DNA from: an uncultured Bacilli bacterium
GTDB taxonomy: Bacteria > Bacillota_I > Bacilli_A > RF39 > UBA660
Length of the DNA: 64,000 nt
Assembly: GCA_934168205.1 (NCBI GenBank)
Contig: CAKPMX010000005.1
Location: forward strand, 26,321-90,320
Reading direction: 5' to 3'
Within the stretch, counting starts at the first letter, position 1. Every line of letters begins with the position of its first letter. The notes beneath the pieces were generated by a model that was not told the origin of the DNA, made no database searches, and saw only the letters and a list, made by a program, of their open reading frames with translations. A program made the translations under genes and the position numbers. Positions 26,192 to 35,505 of the stretch are shown here, piece by piece.

Positions 26192-26809
26192 TTACTTTAC
26201 GTAATCATTTACAATATCAAAGTATTCTTTACTGACTTGAGTAGTTATTTTTTCTATTAAATCATCTGTAATATATGGATTAGTAATTGAAGATGATTCA
26301 TTATAGTTTAATTGTTTCTTTGACCAAGAAAGTAATTGTTCTTTTGAAATATTTCTAATATTTAAACTATCAGCATTATTTAATTTTTCTTTTATGTAGC
26401 CTACCAGTTTATCATCTTTATTAACTATAGCGTAATCATTCATAGATTTTAATAATAATGGATGAGCGTCTTCTATATCTTTATGATCTTTTTTTATTAG
26501 GTCTATAACGTTACTGTAAAAATAATCATCAAATATTATATCCGTTAAAATATGGATTAAGTAGCCATCTAAAAAGTATGAGGCATAGTTACTCTTTTCT
26601 TTATTGTAAAAGTCAATAATGTTTTGACGCCATGTTGAAAAATTTTTATCTCTTAAGTGAGAAGTCCATCTTTCTTCTTTGGGAGCAAAACCATTTAAAT
26701 TTACAGCATCTGGTGCTAGAACTCCTAAATAGAAATTAGGTGTATCTAAATATTTATTTTCTTTAGCGATATTATAAGCTACTTTTTCATGAATAAATAT
26801 ATTAGGCAC
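26192..26809 (-). CDS. Zinc-dependent phospholipase C-like protein (PF00882 type)
   Basis: 205 residues with a GTG start, preceded by AGAGGTG and overlapping the ftsW stop by 8 bp. Metal-ligand-like motifs in order: FIHEKVAYNIA (about 5-15), LGVLAPDAV (about 28-36), SHLRDKNF (about 50-57) and YLIHILTDIIFDDYF (about 83-97). This is the all-helical, His/Asp-rich fold of the zinc-dependent phospholipase C / S1-P1-like group. There is no signal peptide, so it is probably cytosolic. The substrate is unknown. Confidence 0.75.
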   Translation of the reverse strand: MPNIFIHEKVAYNIAKENKYLDTPNFYLGVLAPDAVNLNGFAPKEERWTSHLRDKNFSTWRQNIIDFYNKEKSNYASYFLDGYLIHILTDIIFDDYFYSNVIDLIKKDHKDIEDAHPLLLKSMNDYAIVNKDDKLVGYIKEKLNNADSLNIRNISKEQLLSWSKKQLNYNESSSITNPYITDDLIEKITTQVSKEYFDIVNDYVK

Positions 26810-27947
26810 GTTTTACACCTCTTTCTTTAGCTAAAGCTGTTTCTACACTAACTCTTTGAACAGCTGTTAAAGCGGCAATTAAACAAATTGTGAAACTACC
26901 ACCATAACTAATAAATGGTAATGGAACACCAGTCATTGGCATTAAACCTAATATACCCATTAAGTTTACAGCTACATGAAGAAATATGTATATAGCAACG
27001 CCATAACATATGGCACTTCCTTTATTTGACGGACTGTTTCGGCCAATAATTAGTATTCTATATAAAACTATCATGTAACCTATTAGTAATAAGACTCCAG
27101 CAACTAGTCCTAGTTCTTCTACAACTACGGCGTAAATAAAGTCTGTATACGGTTCTGGTAAGTATAAATACTTTTGGGTTGAGTTACCAAGACCAGCACC
27201 AGTTAAGCCACCTTTATTAATAGCGATGTAACTGTTACAAACTTGGTTTCCAGAATCTAATAAGTCAGCACATGGATTAGTAAAGTTTAGACGTTCTTGT
27301 TGTCTTTCTTGAAGTAGAGTTTTACCAGATGAGGCAAAGGCTACAAAGGCAAAGAGCATAAAGCCTAAGGCGGCAAAGGTTGTCTTTACTTTTATCTCTT
27401 TACTTATCGGTACAGCAAAAAATATGGCGGCAACGATACAAACAAAGATAATCATAGTACCAAGGTCTGGCTGTAAAAATATTAAGAAAGCTATTCCGGC
27501 ACATACACATATAGGAAATAAACTTGTACTATATTTATTTAATTGTTTCTGATGCTTATCATAAAAACATGATAGCCAGATTATAACAATAACTTTTATA
27601 AATTCACTTGGCTGAATAGATATAGGTCCTATTTCAAACCAGCTTTGAGCTTGGTTCTTTGGCTTAATAATTGCTAGTAAAACTACTAAACTTATTGAAA
27701 AAACAATTAAAAGAAACCAGGAGACAAAGCCATAACTTTTAGTTGAAAAATTTATCATTACAAGGAACATGAAAAATCCTGCTAGTAAGAAGACTCCTTG
27801 TCTAATGAAATAATAATAAGCACTTACTTCGTGCGACATATATGCAATTACATTTGAAGCTGAAAAAACCATGATTAGTCCAAAGATAAATAGTAATATA
27901 GAAATAATTAATAATGGTTTATCTAAATGCTTAAATGTTTTTCCCAT
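26802..27947 (-). CDS. ftsW: SEDS peptidoglycan glycosyltransferase, FtsW-like
   Basis: 381 residues with about ten membrane spans. SEDS hallmarks are present: QPSEFIKV (about 113-120), FLQPDLGTMIIF (about 155-166) and the C-terminal MPMTGVPLPFISYGGSF (about 335-351). FtsW polymerises septal glycan with a class B PBP, here most likely the pbpB product. There are two SEDS genes in the window; I assign this one as FtsW because of the KGGLTGAGLGNS-type loop and the overall length, and the other as RodA. The split is not certain. It shares a transcript with the phospholipase-like gene. Confidence 0.88.
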   Translation of the reverse strand: MGKTFKHLDKPLLIISILLFIFGLIMVFSASNVIAYMSHEVSAYYYFIRQGVFLLAGFFMFLVMINFSTKSYGFVSWFLLIVFSISLVVLLAIIKPKNQAQSWFEIGPISIQPSEFIKVIVIIWLSCFYDKHQKQLNKYSTSLFPICVCAGIAFLIFLQPDLGTMIIFVCIVAAIFFAVPISKEIKVKTTFAALGFMLFAFVAFASSGKTLLQERQQERLNFTNPCADLLDSGNQVCNSYIAINKGGLTGAGLGNSTQKYLYLPEPYTDFIYAVVVEELGLVAGVLLLIGYMIVLYRILIIGRNSPSNKGSAICYGVAIYIFLHVAVNLMGILGLMPMTGVPLPFISYGGSFTICLIAALTAVQRVSVETALAKERGVKRA

Positions 27948-28091
27948 ACCTTTTTACATCCTTCCAATATAATATAATAATAACATAATTTGTTAAAATA
28001 ATTCTAATTAATTATATTATAGGTCAGTTTTATTAACATATTTTGTCAATTTACATATTTTATAATAGATTAAGAAAAGGAGGCTTTAGCT

Positions 28092-28256
28092 ATGTATTAT
28101 TACGGTGGAGGTTCAGGATGTTGTTCTAATCAAGCTGGTTATCAAGTTCCTTATTATCCAGTTTATAATACTGGTAATAATAACTCAACTTATGCTATTA
28201 TTTTAGTTTTATTCATATTATTAGTAATCGTAATCGGCACTCGTTTTTCAGCATAA
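28092..28256 (+). CDS. YjcZ-family-like micropeptide (54 residues)
   Basis: A short ORF with a strong AGGAGG 8 nt before its ATG and an 11-bp terminator directly after. It begins MYYYGGGSGCC, has a Tyr/Pro/Asn-rich middle, and ends in a single hydrophobic helix (YAIILVLFILLVIVIGTRF). The Gly/Tyr head plus the FILL-x-IVIG membrane tail matches the YjcZ-type sporulation micropeptides of Bacillus. A TATAAT lies at 28061-28066 with no good -35, and a CATA-n3-TA-like element overlaps it, so a sporulation sigma factor cannot be ruled out. The family call is mine by pattern. Confidence 0.75.
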   Translation: MYYYGGGSGCCSNQAGYQVPYYPVYNTGNNNSTYAIILVLFILLVIVIGTRFSA

Positions 28257-28259
28257 GTT

Positions 28260-28286
28260 AAACGTATAAGTACTCCTTATACGTTT
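28260..28286 (+). terminator. Terminator of the YjcZ-like gene
   Basis: An 11-bp perfect stem (28260-28270 with 28276-28286), 5-nt loop and a U-run on the plus strand, 3 bp after the stop codon. Confidence 0.85.
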
Positions 28287-28364
28287 TTATTTGGGTATTT
28301 GTAAGTTAGGCTTTATTTTTTTTGTTTTTTTTGCTAAAATATATGCAGTGCGAGGTGGAGTAGT

Positions 28365-28913
28365 ATGTTAAAGACCAAGGATATTTTAGATGAAAAGGAT
28401 AAACGTCTTAGACAAGTTAGTAAAGAAGTAGAATTTCCTTTAACTCAAAAAGATAAAGATTTAATTAATACAATGATTAAGTATTTACATGATAGTCAAA
28501 TTGAAGAATTAGCAGAAAAGTATGATTTACGTCCTGGTATGGGTATGGCTGCTGTCCAACTTGGTGTTTTAAAAAGATACTTTGTTGTAGTTAATGAAAT
28601 CGATGAAGGTGAATTTGAAACTTATATTTTAATAAATCCAAAAATCATTAGTAACTCTTTAGAAAAAATTTATGTAGAACTTGGTGAAGGTTGTCTTAGT
28701 GTTAACAGAGCTGTTGAGGGAATTGTTCCTAGATATGCAAGAGTTACAATGGAAGCTTATGATATGGAAGGTAGAAAAATACATGTAAGGGCTCGTGAAG
28801 AGTTAGCTATTGCGATGCAACATGAACTTGATCATTTAAATGGAATTATGTTTACTGACCATATTGATAAAAAAGATCCTTACAAAGGAAAAGACGAGAT
28901 GCGTGCCATCTAG
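28365..28913 (+). CDS. def: Peptide deformylase
   Basis: 182 residues. All three catalytic motifs are visible: G-M-G-M-A-A-V-Q (about 64-71), E-G-C-L-S-V (about 109-114) and Q-H-E-L-D-H-L-N-G (about 152-160), giving the Cys and two His metal ligands. It removes the N-formyl group from new proteins. GAGGTGGAG lies upstream of the ATG. It is convergent with smc (stops 7 bp apart), with no clear terminator between. Confidence 0.97.
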   Translation: MLKTKDILDEKDKRLRQVSKEVEFPLTQKDKDLINTMIKYLHDSQIEELAEKYDLRPGMGMAAVQLGVLKRYFVVVNEIDEGEFETYILINPKIISNSLEKIYVELGEGCLSVNRAVEGIVPRYARVTMEAYDMEGRKIHVRAREELAIAMQHELDHLNGIMFTDHIDKKDPYKGKDEMRAI

Positions 28914-28920
28914 TCTTTTT

Positions 28921-31875
28921 TTATACCACTTCTTCTCTATCGGTTAATTTTACACTAACTAGTTTTGAAACGCCTGACTCTTGCATAGTTATTCCATATA
29001 GGGTATTGGCGTATTCCATAGTTTTCTTTTTATGTGTAATTATTAAGAATTGAGTTTTATCACGATAATGATTTAAATATTTACCAAATCCTGATACGTT
29101 TGCTTCATCTAGAGCTGCTTCTACTTCATCAAATAAACAGAAAGGTACACTTCTAACATTTAATATAGCGAATAATAATGATATTGCGGTTAGAGTTTTT
29201 TCACCACCTGATAATAAGGAAATGGTAGTTAGTTTTTTACCTGGAGGTGAGGCAACAATTTCTACTCCTGTTGTTAACATATCTTTAGGATCTGTTAGTT
29301 TTAGAGTTGCTTGTCCACCAGAGAATAATTCTTTAAATACTTTTTGGAATTCTGTTTGGATAGCTAAGAAAGTAGTTTTAAATTCTTCTTTCATAACATC
29401 ATCCATTTCATTCATAATTTCAAGTAATGTATTTTCTGCTTTTAGTAAGTCTTCTCTTTGATTTGTTAAAAAACTATATCTAGTATTTACTCTTTCATAC
29501 TCTTCTATTGCGGATATATTAACCATGCCTATTCTTTTAATATTAGCTCGATAAGTATTTACTTTTATTCTTGCCTCTTCTGGTTCTATATCAAGTTTAT
29601 AATTACTTTGAGCTTTTTCAAAGGTAAGTTCATAATCTTCGGATAGAATATTTAACATATTATCTATTTTAACATCTAATCTATTAATTGTAATTTCTAA
29701 CTCTCTTGATGTTTTTTCTAGATTTCTTAAAGTAGAATTTTTCAATTTATAAGTAGCTTGATTTTCTTCTATTTTTGTCTTTAATTCTTCTATTTCTTTT
29801 GTCTTTGATTTTATGCTTAGTAACAATTGCTCTTTTTTAGAATTCATTTCATGGAATAGTTTGATTAATTCTTGTTCTTTAGAAGATACATTGTTACTAC
29901 TAATTGCTTCTAAACTTTCCCAGTCTTTTTCAATGCTTACTAAGGCTTCTTTTTGTTTAGATAATTCATTATTTTTATTATTATAGATTTCCGCTAAAGA
30001 TACTTTTTCTTTAGTTATTTGATAATTTTTTTCTTCTAATTCAGAGATTATAGAGTTCAATTTTTCTAATTCTGTTTTAATTTTTTCTAGTTCATTTTTT
30101 ATAATTTGTTCTTTTTCTTCTTTATATTTTAACTCTTGTTTTATAATAATTGAACTTCTTGTTTTATTTAGAGAACCACCGGTCATAGAACCGCCAATGT
30201 TAATAACGTCTCCTTCTAAAGTAATAATTTTGTAACGATTTTTAATTATTCTACTTAGTCTATTGGCTGAATCTATATCTTTGGAAATTATAATGTTTCC
30301 AAATTGATTTTTGATAATATTCTCATACTTTTTATTATAAGTTATTAGGTCACTTAGTATTGCTATGAAATCAGGAGATGATTTAATTAGACTAAGAGTT
30401 GCTTCATCAACATTACGTTCTTTTATAACATTCATAGGAAAGAATGTTGCTCGACCTAAATGATTGTCTTTTAAGTAGTTAATTGCGGTTTTAGCGCTTT
30501 CTTCATCTGTTGTAATGATGAAGTTTTTATTAGCAGCTGAGGCTACATTTAAGGCTTTTACATATTCATCTTCTATATTTATAATGTTACCGATAGTGTT
30601 ATGAATGCCAGTTAAACTTGTTGATTTTAAAATGGTTCTAACACTACTTGGCAAATCAGCTGATTCTTCTATTTCATTTTTTAATGAAGCTATTTGATGA
30701 CCAAGGGTAATTAAGTTTCGATCATTTTGAGAATACTCAGAGTTTAATAAATTTCTTTTAGACTTTATAGTATCTATTTCTTTGTTTAGAGAAGTTGCTT
30801 TTTGTTCTTGAAGTCTAGCTTCTTCTGTTATATTTTTAATTTCTTCAGTAATTAAATTTATGTTTCCTTGTAGTTCACTTTTTTTCTCTAGAACGTTTCT
30901 TATTTCTTCTTTTATTTTGTCTTCCTCTTTTGTTGTTTTACTACGTTCTTTTAAAAGATTTTTCTCACCATTTATTTTTTCAACTTCTTGAGTTACTGTT
31001 AATAATTCACTATTTAGACTAGCCTTTTCTTTTTGTAGTTTTTCAAGTTTATTACTGTCTTCTAAAGTAGAAACATCCGTTTTAGAGTTTTCACTTGAAA
31101 GAGTAATTATTTCTTTGTCTACTTTTTCTTTTTCTTCTTTGGACTGTTGTAATTTTTGGTTACATGAAGCAATATCGTAAGCTAGTAAAGCTACTTCATA
31201 GTTATCTAGTCCTTTTTTATTTTCTAGATATTCTTTGGCCTTTTCACTTTGTTCTTTCAATGGCTCTACTTGAACAGCTAATTCAGAAATTATATCATTA
31301 ACACGGTCTAAGTTATTGTGAGTTCTATCTAGTTTTCTTAGAGCCTCTTCTTTTCTTTTTTTGTACTTTAAGACTCCGGCTGCTTCTTCAAAGATAACTC
31401 TCCTATCACTTGGTGAATTACTAAGAATTTTATCTACTTCACCTTGGGAGATAATATTAAATGACTCTTTACCTAGTCCGGTATCTAATAATAAATTAGT
31501 TATGTCCTTTAAACGACATTTTTCGCCATTAAGGTAATATTCATTTTCTCCTGTACGGTACACTTTTCTTTTTATTGATATTTCAGTGTATGGTATATTT
31601 AAAAAATGGTCATTATTATCAAATATTAATTCAACACTTGCCACATTTAATGGATTACGACTTTTACTACCTGAAAATATTACATCGCTCATAGATCCTT
31701 CGCCACGAAGAGATTTTACTGATTGTTCACCTAATACCCAACGAACAGCGTCTACAACATTACTCTTTCCTGAGCCATTTGGTCCAACAATACAAGTTAT
31801 TTTATCATCTAGTTTTATATCCAATTTATCAGCAAATGATTTAAATCCAGTTGTGATTATCTCTTTTAAGTACAT
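28921..31875 (-). CDS. smc: Chromosome partition protein SMC, short-armed
   Basis: 984 residues, about 200 fewer than the usual about 1190. The N-terminal ATPase half has Walker A GPNGSGKSN (about 31-39). Coiled coil 1 spans about 170-405, the hinge about 405-575 (with the GGSMTGGS glycine pair), and coiled coil 2 about 575-830. The C-terminal head has the signature LLSGGEKTLTA and Walker B FCLFDEVEAALD. Heads and hinge are complete, so the missing length is in the coiled-coil arms. SMC with ScpA/ScpB loops and separates the chromosome. rnc and ftsY are not adjacent. Confidence 0.95.
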   Translation of the reverse strand: MYLKEIITTGFKSFADKLDIKLDDKITCIVGPNGSGKSNVVDAVRWVLGEQSVKSLRGEGSMSDVIFSGSKSRNPLNVASVELIFDNNDHFLNIPYTEISIKRKVYRTGENEYYLNGEKCRLKDITNLLLDTGLGKESFNIISQGEVDKILSNSPSDRRVIFEEAAGVLKYKKRKEEALRKLDRTHNNLDRVNDIISELAVQVEPLKEQSEKAKEYLENKKGLDNYEVALLAYDIASCNQKLQQSKEEKEKVDKEIITLSSENSKTDVSTLEDSNKLEKLQKEKASLNSELLTVTQEVEKINGEKNLLKERSKTTKEEDKIKEEIRNVLEKKSELQGNINLITEEIKNITEEARLQEQKATSLNKEIDTIKSKRNLLNSEYSQNDRNLITLGHQIASLKNEIEESADLPSSVRTILKSTSLTGIHNTIGNIINIEDEYVKALNVASAANKNFIITTDEESAKTAINYLKDNHLGRATFFPMNVIKERNVDEATLSLIKSSPDFIAILSDLITYNKKYENIIKNQFGNIIISKDIDSANRLSRIIKNRYKIITLEGDVINIGGSMTGGSLNKTRSSIIIKQELKYKEEKEQIIKNELEKIKTELEKLNSIISELEEKNYQITKEKVSLAEIYNNKNNELSKQKEALVSIEKDWESLEAISSNNVSSKEQELIKLFHEMNSKKEQLLLSIKSKTKEIEELKTKIEENQATYKLKNSTLRNLEKTSRELEITINRLDVKIDNMLNILSEDYELTFEKAQSNYKLDIEPEEARIKVNTYRANIKRIGMVNISAIEEYERVNTRYSFLTNQREDLLKAENTLLEIMNEMDDVMKEEFKTTFLAIQTEFQKVFKELFSGGQATLKLTDPKDMLTTGVEIVASPPGKKLTTISLLSGGEKTLTAISLLFAILNVRSVPFCLFDEVEAALDEANVSGFGKYLNHYRDKTQFLIITHKKKTMEYANTLYGITMQESGVSKLVSVKLTDREEVV

Positions 31876-31945
31876 ACACTTTCACCCTACTAATAAGTAT
31901 ACTATAAATCAATTTGTTAGACAAGAAATTCTTTATATACAAAGA

Positions 31946-31968
31946 AAAAAGGAATAATTTTCCTTTTT
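31946..31968 (-). terminator. Terminator after the YlxY-like gene
   Basis: A 9-bp stem (31946-31954 with 31960-31968), 5-nt loop, then a U-rich minus-strand tail. It lies 20 bp past the stop at 31989. Confidence 0.6.
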
Positions 31969-31988
31969 AAAACTTTTAGTATTAATAT

Positions 31989-32852
31989 TTATTTTTCATC
32001 ATTTTCACTTAACAACGCTTCCAGGCTTAAAAATGTGTATCCTTTTTGCTTTATGTAGTCTATTATAGCAGGAAGTTGTTCTTCTGTTATAGTTGATAAA
32101 GGTAAAGATATGATGGCAGAATTATAGAGTTTTTCTTTTATTTCTTTGTATGGCATAGTTGTTGTTTTTACAGTTGGTATTATGGTATGTAGTTTTAATT
32201 TTGAACATAGTTCAATTACTTCTTTTTGATCATATTCAGCGTAACAATACTTGCCTTCTCTTTTAGTAATGGAAGATAGATAATTTAAGGCACTATCAAA
32301 ATAAATTTCATCATACTTATTATCGTAACTTAAAATTTCTAATTCATGATTGTTTTGAGTCATGGTTTCAAAAAGTGAGGTATTATTTTCTAAAAGTAGT
32401 CCATCAACGAAAAAAGTTGCGGGAATATTTTTCTGATTTAATATATTTAAAATTGATAATAAATTTGATATTGTATCGGTTTTAAAAACTAGCGAAACGT
32501 TTTTTCTTTCAGTATTTCCCTGAACGATGTACTTATCATAGTAATCATCAACAGAAACAGCTGGTTCTATTTCTTTTAATACAGTTAAGGTTTCGTTATA
32601 AGTACCATATTTTTTCATTTTAGTATACGTTTTTTGATAGTCAATTTCTTTGCCTGACTTTCCTGGTATTATTTTGTTTCCTATTATGGTAGCGTTTACT
32701 GGATCTACTTTATACTTTGTATTTGTTTCTTTTATTTGTTTCATTATAGGATCGTTTTCACGGATTAATTCAATTGATTTATTTGTATAAAAGAAACTAA
32801 ATACCATTAAAAGCGTAACACTTATTACTTGAATAACCTTTTTCTTATTCAT
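31989..32852 (-). CDS. YlxY-like polysaccharide deacetylase homologue, catalytic residues not conserved
   Basis: 287 residues. An N-terminal membrane anchor (about 6-22) is followed by a NodB-fold-like domain (about 115-280). LVFKTDTISNLLSILNILNQKNIPATFFVDGLL aligns with the deacetylase core, but the first motif (normally T-F-D-D) is F-K-T-D and the H-x-x-x-H motif reads N-N-H-E-L-E-I-L, with only one His. It is therefore likely inactive as a deacetylase. It follows pnp as ylxY does in Bacillus, which supports the identity. Confidence 0.7.
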   Translation of the reverse strand: MNKKKVIQVISVTLLMVFSFFYTNKSIELIRENDPIMKQIKETNTKYKVDPVNATIIGNKIIPGKSGKEIDYQKTYTKMKKYGTYNETLTVLKEIEPAVSVDDYYDKYIVQGNTERKNVSLVFKTDTISNLLSILNILNQKNIPATFFVDGLLLENNTSLFETMTQNNHELEILSYDNKYDEIYFDSALNYLSSITKREGKYCYAEYDQKEVIELCSKLKLHTIIPTVKTTTMPYKEIKEKLYNSAIISLPLSTITEEQLPAIIDYIKQKGYTFLSLEALLSENDEK

Positions 32853-32877
32853 ATAATCACCTAGTCTAGTATATGAA

Positions 32878-32902
32878 AAAAAAGTTCAAATTGAACTTTT
32901 TT
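32878..32902 (-). terminator. Terminator of pnp
   Basis: A 10-bp A-T-rich stem (32878-32887 with 32893-32902), 5-nt loop, U-run on the minus strand, just after the pnp stop at 32907. Confidence 0.65.
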
Positions 32903-32906
32903 AGTC

Positions 32907-35075
32907 TTATTTATCAGTTTTCTTTTTCTTTGTGTCCTTTTTTGGTAGAGCATCTTTTCTTGAAAAGTTTTGACGACCTTTTTTATCTGGCCCTAGGGCT
33001 TTAACAATTATTTCATCTCCTAGTTTAACAACGTCTTCAACTTTATCTACTCTTGTGTCGGCAAGTTGTGATACATGAACTAATCCTTCACAGCCTGGCC
33101 ATAGTTGAACAAAGCAACCAAAATCTTCTATTTTTACGACTTTTGCTTCATAAATTTTTCCAACTTCTACTTCGCGAACTATTGACTCTATCATTTCTTT
33201 TGTTTTATTGATGATATCACGGTCTGTATGATAAATTACTACACGACCATCATCTTCTAAGTCTACTTTGACAGCATTTACGTTTGTTACTTCTGTAACA
33301 TTTGATGCTTCACAAATTATTTTTGTTATTGTTTCTCCACCACGACCGATAACATCTTTTATCTTAGCTGGATTAATCATAAATGTTTCCATCTTTGGTG
33401 CATATTTTGAAACTTCTTTTCTAGGTTCTTTTATTTGTTTAGCAATTACTTTTAAGATTTCTAGACGAGCTTTTTTAGCTTGCGCTAAAGCTTCTTTTAA
33501 GATTTCTTCAGTGATACCTTTTATTTTTATATCCATTTGTAAAGCTGTAATACCATCTTTAGTTCCAGCAACTTTAAAGTCCATATCTCCTAAATGGTCT
33601 TCCATACCTTGAATATCTGTTAGAATTGTATAATCATCTTCATGAGTAATTAGACCCATGGCAATTCCAGCTACAGGAGCTTTTATTGGAACACCAGCAG
33701 CCATTAATGACATACATCCGGCACAAATAGATGCTTGTGATGATGAACCATTTGATTCTAATATTTCTGATACAACCCGAATTGTGTATGGGAACTCTTC
33801 TTCAGATGGAATTACTTGCGCTAAAGCTTTTTCACCTAAAGCACCATGTCCGATTTCTCTTCTACCTGGTGCACCATAACGTCCTGTTTCTCCTACTGAG
33901 AATTGTGGGAAGTTGTAGTGTAACATAAATCTCTTTTGATCTTCTAGGCCTAGTCCATCAATTATTTGATGTTCTCCTAAAGCACCTAGTGTAGTTATTG
34001 AAAGAGCTTGTGTTTCACCTCTTGTAAATAAAGCTGAACCATGAGTTCTTGGTAATAAATCAATACCTGTTGATAATGGCCTTATCTCATCCATTTTACG
34101 TCCATCAGCACGTTTTTTCTCTTTTACAACGATACTTCTGAATAATTGATATTCAATATCTGATAAAACGATGTTTACTTTAGCAAGTAATTCTTTTAGT
34201 TCTTGTTCTTTTAAAATATCTTCATTTTCTTTTGTATAGATATCTATTACTTCTTCTTTAACTTCATCTATTGCGGCATATTTTTTAAGTTTATCTTTTA
34301 TACGTAAAGCCTTATCCATTTTTTTAGTTGCGAGAGACTTAACTCTTTCAATCATTTCTTCATCTGGTGTTAGAGTTTCATATTCCATCTTCTCTTCACC
34401 AATTTCTTTAATGATTTTCTCTTCGAATTTTATTAATTCTTTAACGGCTTTATGTCCAAACATTAAAGCTTCTAGCATAATATCTTCAGGTACTTGTTTA
34501 GCACTTGATTCTACCATGTTGATAGCATCTTTTGTTCCAGCTACTGTTAAATCTAATTCTGATTTTTCTAATTGTTCTGGAGTTGGGTTAATTACAAATT
34601 TACCATCTACACGACCTACTTTTACTCCAGCAATTGGTCCATTAAATGGAATCTTTGAAATACTAACAGCAAGGGAAGAAGCTAACATTGCAGTTAACTC
34701 TGGTGAACAGTCTTGGTCTACTGATAAAACTGTTGAGATAACTTGCACTTCATTTTTAAATCCTTCTGGGAATAATGGTCTCATTGGTCTATCAATCATT
34801 CTAGCGGCTAGGGTTGCTGCTTCTGAAGGACGACCTTCTCTTTTTATAAATCCTCCTGGAATCTTACCTACTGAATATAGTTTTTCTTGGTAATTTACAG
34901 TTAGTGGAAAGAAATCTGATAATAAGTTTACAGACTTACTTACTACAGCAGCAGTTAAGACTACTGTATCGTTATATCTAACTAATACAGCTCCATCTGC
35001 TTGTTTTGCTAATTCTCCATGTTCAACTATAATTTTACGGCCATGAAAATCCAATTCAAATACTTTTTTCTTCAT
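32907..35075 (-). CDS. pnp: Polynucleotide phosphorylase
   Basis: 722 residues. Two RNase PH domains bracket a helical domain (FFPLTVNYQEKLYSVGKIPGGF and the active-site GETQALSITTLG region). The KH domain (INPAKIKDVIGRGGETI, about 560) and the S1 domain (GKIYEAKVVKIEDFGCFVQLWPG, about 630) follow, with a Lys-rich tail. The enzyme degrades RNA 3' to 5' with phosphate. It lies behind rpsO with a hairpin between, the widespread rpsO-pnp arrangement. Confidence 0.97.
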   Translation of the reverse strand: MKKKVFELDFHGRKIIVEHGELAKQADGAVLVRYNDTVVLTAAVVSKSVNLLSDFFPLTVNYQEKLYSVGKIPGGFIKREGRPSEAATLAARMIDRPMRPLFPEGFKNEVQVISTVLSVDQDCSPELTAMLASSLAVSISKIPFNGPIAGVKVGRVDGKFVINPTPEQLEKSELDLTVAGTKDAINMVESSAKQVPEDIMLEALMFGHKAVKELIKFEEKIIKEIGEEKMEYETLTPDEEMIERVKSLATKKMDKALRIKDKLKKYAAIDEVKEEVIDIYTKENEDILKEQELKELLAKVNIVLSDIEYQLFRSIVVKEKKRADGRKMDEIRPLSTGIDLLPRTHGSALFTRGETQALSITTLGALGEHQIIDGLGLEDQKRFMLHYNFPQFSVGETGRYGAPGRREIGHGALGEKALAQVIPSEEEFPYTIRVVSEILESNGSSSQASICAGCMSLMAAGVPIKAPVAGIAMGLITHEDDYTILTDIQGMEDHLGDMDFKVAGTKDGITALQMDIKIKGITEEILKEALAQAKKARLEILKVIAKQIKEPRKEVSKYAPKMETFMINPAKIKDVIGRGGETITKIICEASNVTEVTNVNAVKVDLEDDGRVVIYHTDRDIINKTKEMIESIVREVEVGKIYEAKVVKIEDFGCFVQLWPGCEGLVHVSQLADTRVDKVEDVVKLGDEIIVKALGPDKKGRQNFSRKDALPKKDTKKKKTDK

Positions 35076-35103
35076 TAAAACACCTCAAAACTTTCTAAAA
35101 AAA

Positions 35104-35124
35104 AGACACTAAAAATAAGTGTCT
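35104..35124 (-). terminator. rpsO-pnp intercistronic hairpin / terminator
   Basis: A 7-bp stem (35104-35110 with 35118-35124) followed by TTTTTTTT on the minus strand, overlapping the rpsO stop. It could partly terminate transcription, or be an RNA processing point between rpsO and pnp. Confidence 0.65.
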
Positions 35125-35392
35125 ACTTTCTTAATCCTAATTTTTTAATTACTTCACGATAACTTTGAATATCTTTCTTTGCTAAGTATTGTAACATATT
35201 TCTACGTTGACCAACTTTCTTTAAAAGACCTCTACGTGAATGATAATCATGAGTATGTACTTTTAAATGTTCTGTTAAATCGTTAATTTCTTTAGTTAAA
35301 ATTGCGATTTGTACTTCTGCAGAACCGGTATCTTTCTCATTCTTTGCAAAATCTTTAACAATTTTTGCTTTTTCTTCTTTTGTTAATGCCAT
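35123..35392 (-). CDS. rpsO: 30S ribosomal protein S15
   Basis: 89 residues from the ATG at 35392, which has AAGGAAG in front; an upstream in-frame start at 35410 would give an odd MKGSVN extension. The family signature (LTEHLKVHTHDYHSRRGLLKKVGQRRNMLQYL, residues about 36-67) is complete. S15 binds the central domain of 16S rRNA. The about 85-nt leader may be its autoregulatory site. Confidence 0.97.
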   Translation of the reverse strand: MALTKEEKAKIVKDFAKNEKDTGSAEVQIAILTKEINDLTEHLKVHTHDYHSRRGLLKKVGQRRNMLQYLAKKDIQSYREVIKKLGLRK

Positions 35393-35470
35393 ATTAACAC
35401 TTCCTTTCATATTATATTAGCCAAGACCAAGTAAGAAGTCGGAAATTCTTCAAACTGGGAATTGGTAAGT
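35393..35470 (-). promoter_or_regulatory. Candidate S15 autoregulatory leader
   Basis: The rpsO 5' leader contains nested inverted segments: CCAA (near 35464) with TTGG (near 35421), enclosing AAGAA/TTCTT. Structured leaders that bind S15 are known in several bacterial groups, in different forms. Its role here is inferred. Confidence 0.35.
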
Positions 35471-35476
35471 AATTGT

Positions 35477-35505
35477 ATTATACTATTAAAGATATGCTTT
35501 TTCAA
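35477..35505 (-). promoter_or_regulatory. Promoter of rpsO
   Basis: TTGAAA (35505-35500), 17 bp, TATAAT (35482-35477) on the minus strand. Confidence 0.75.
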
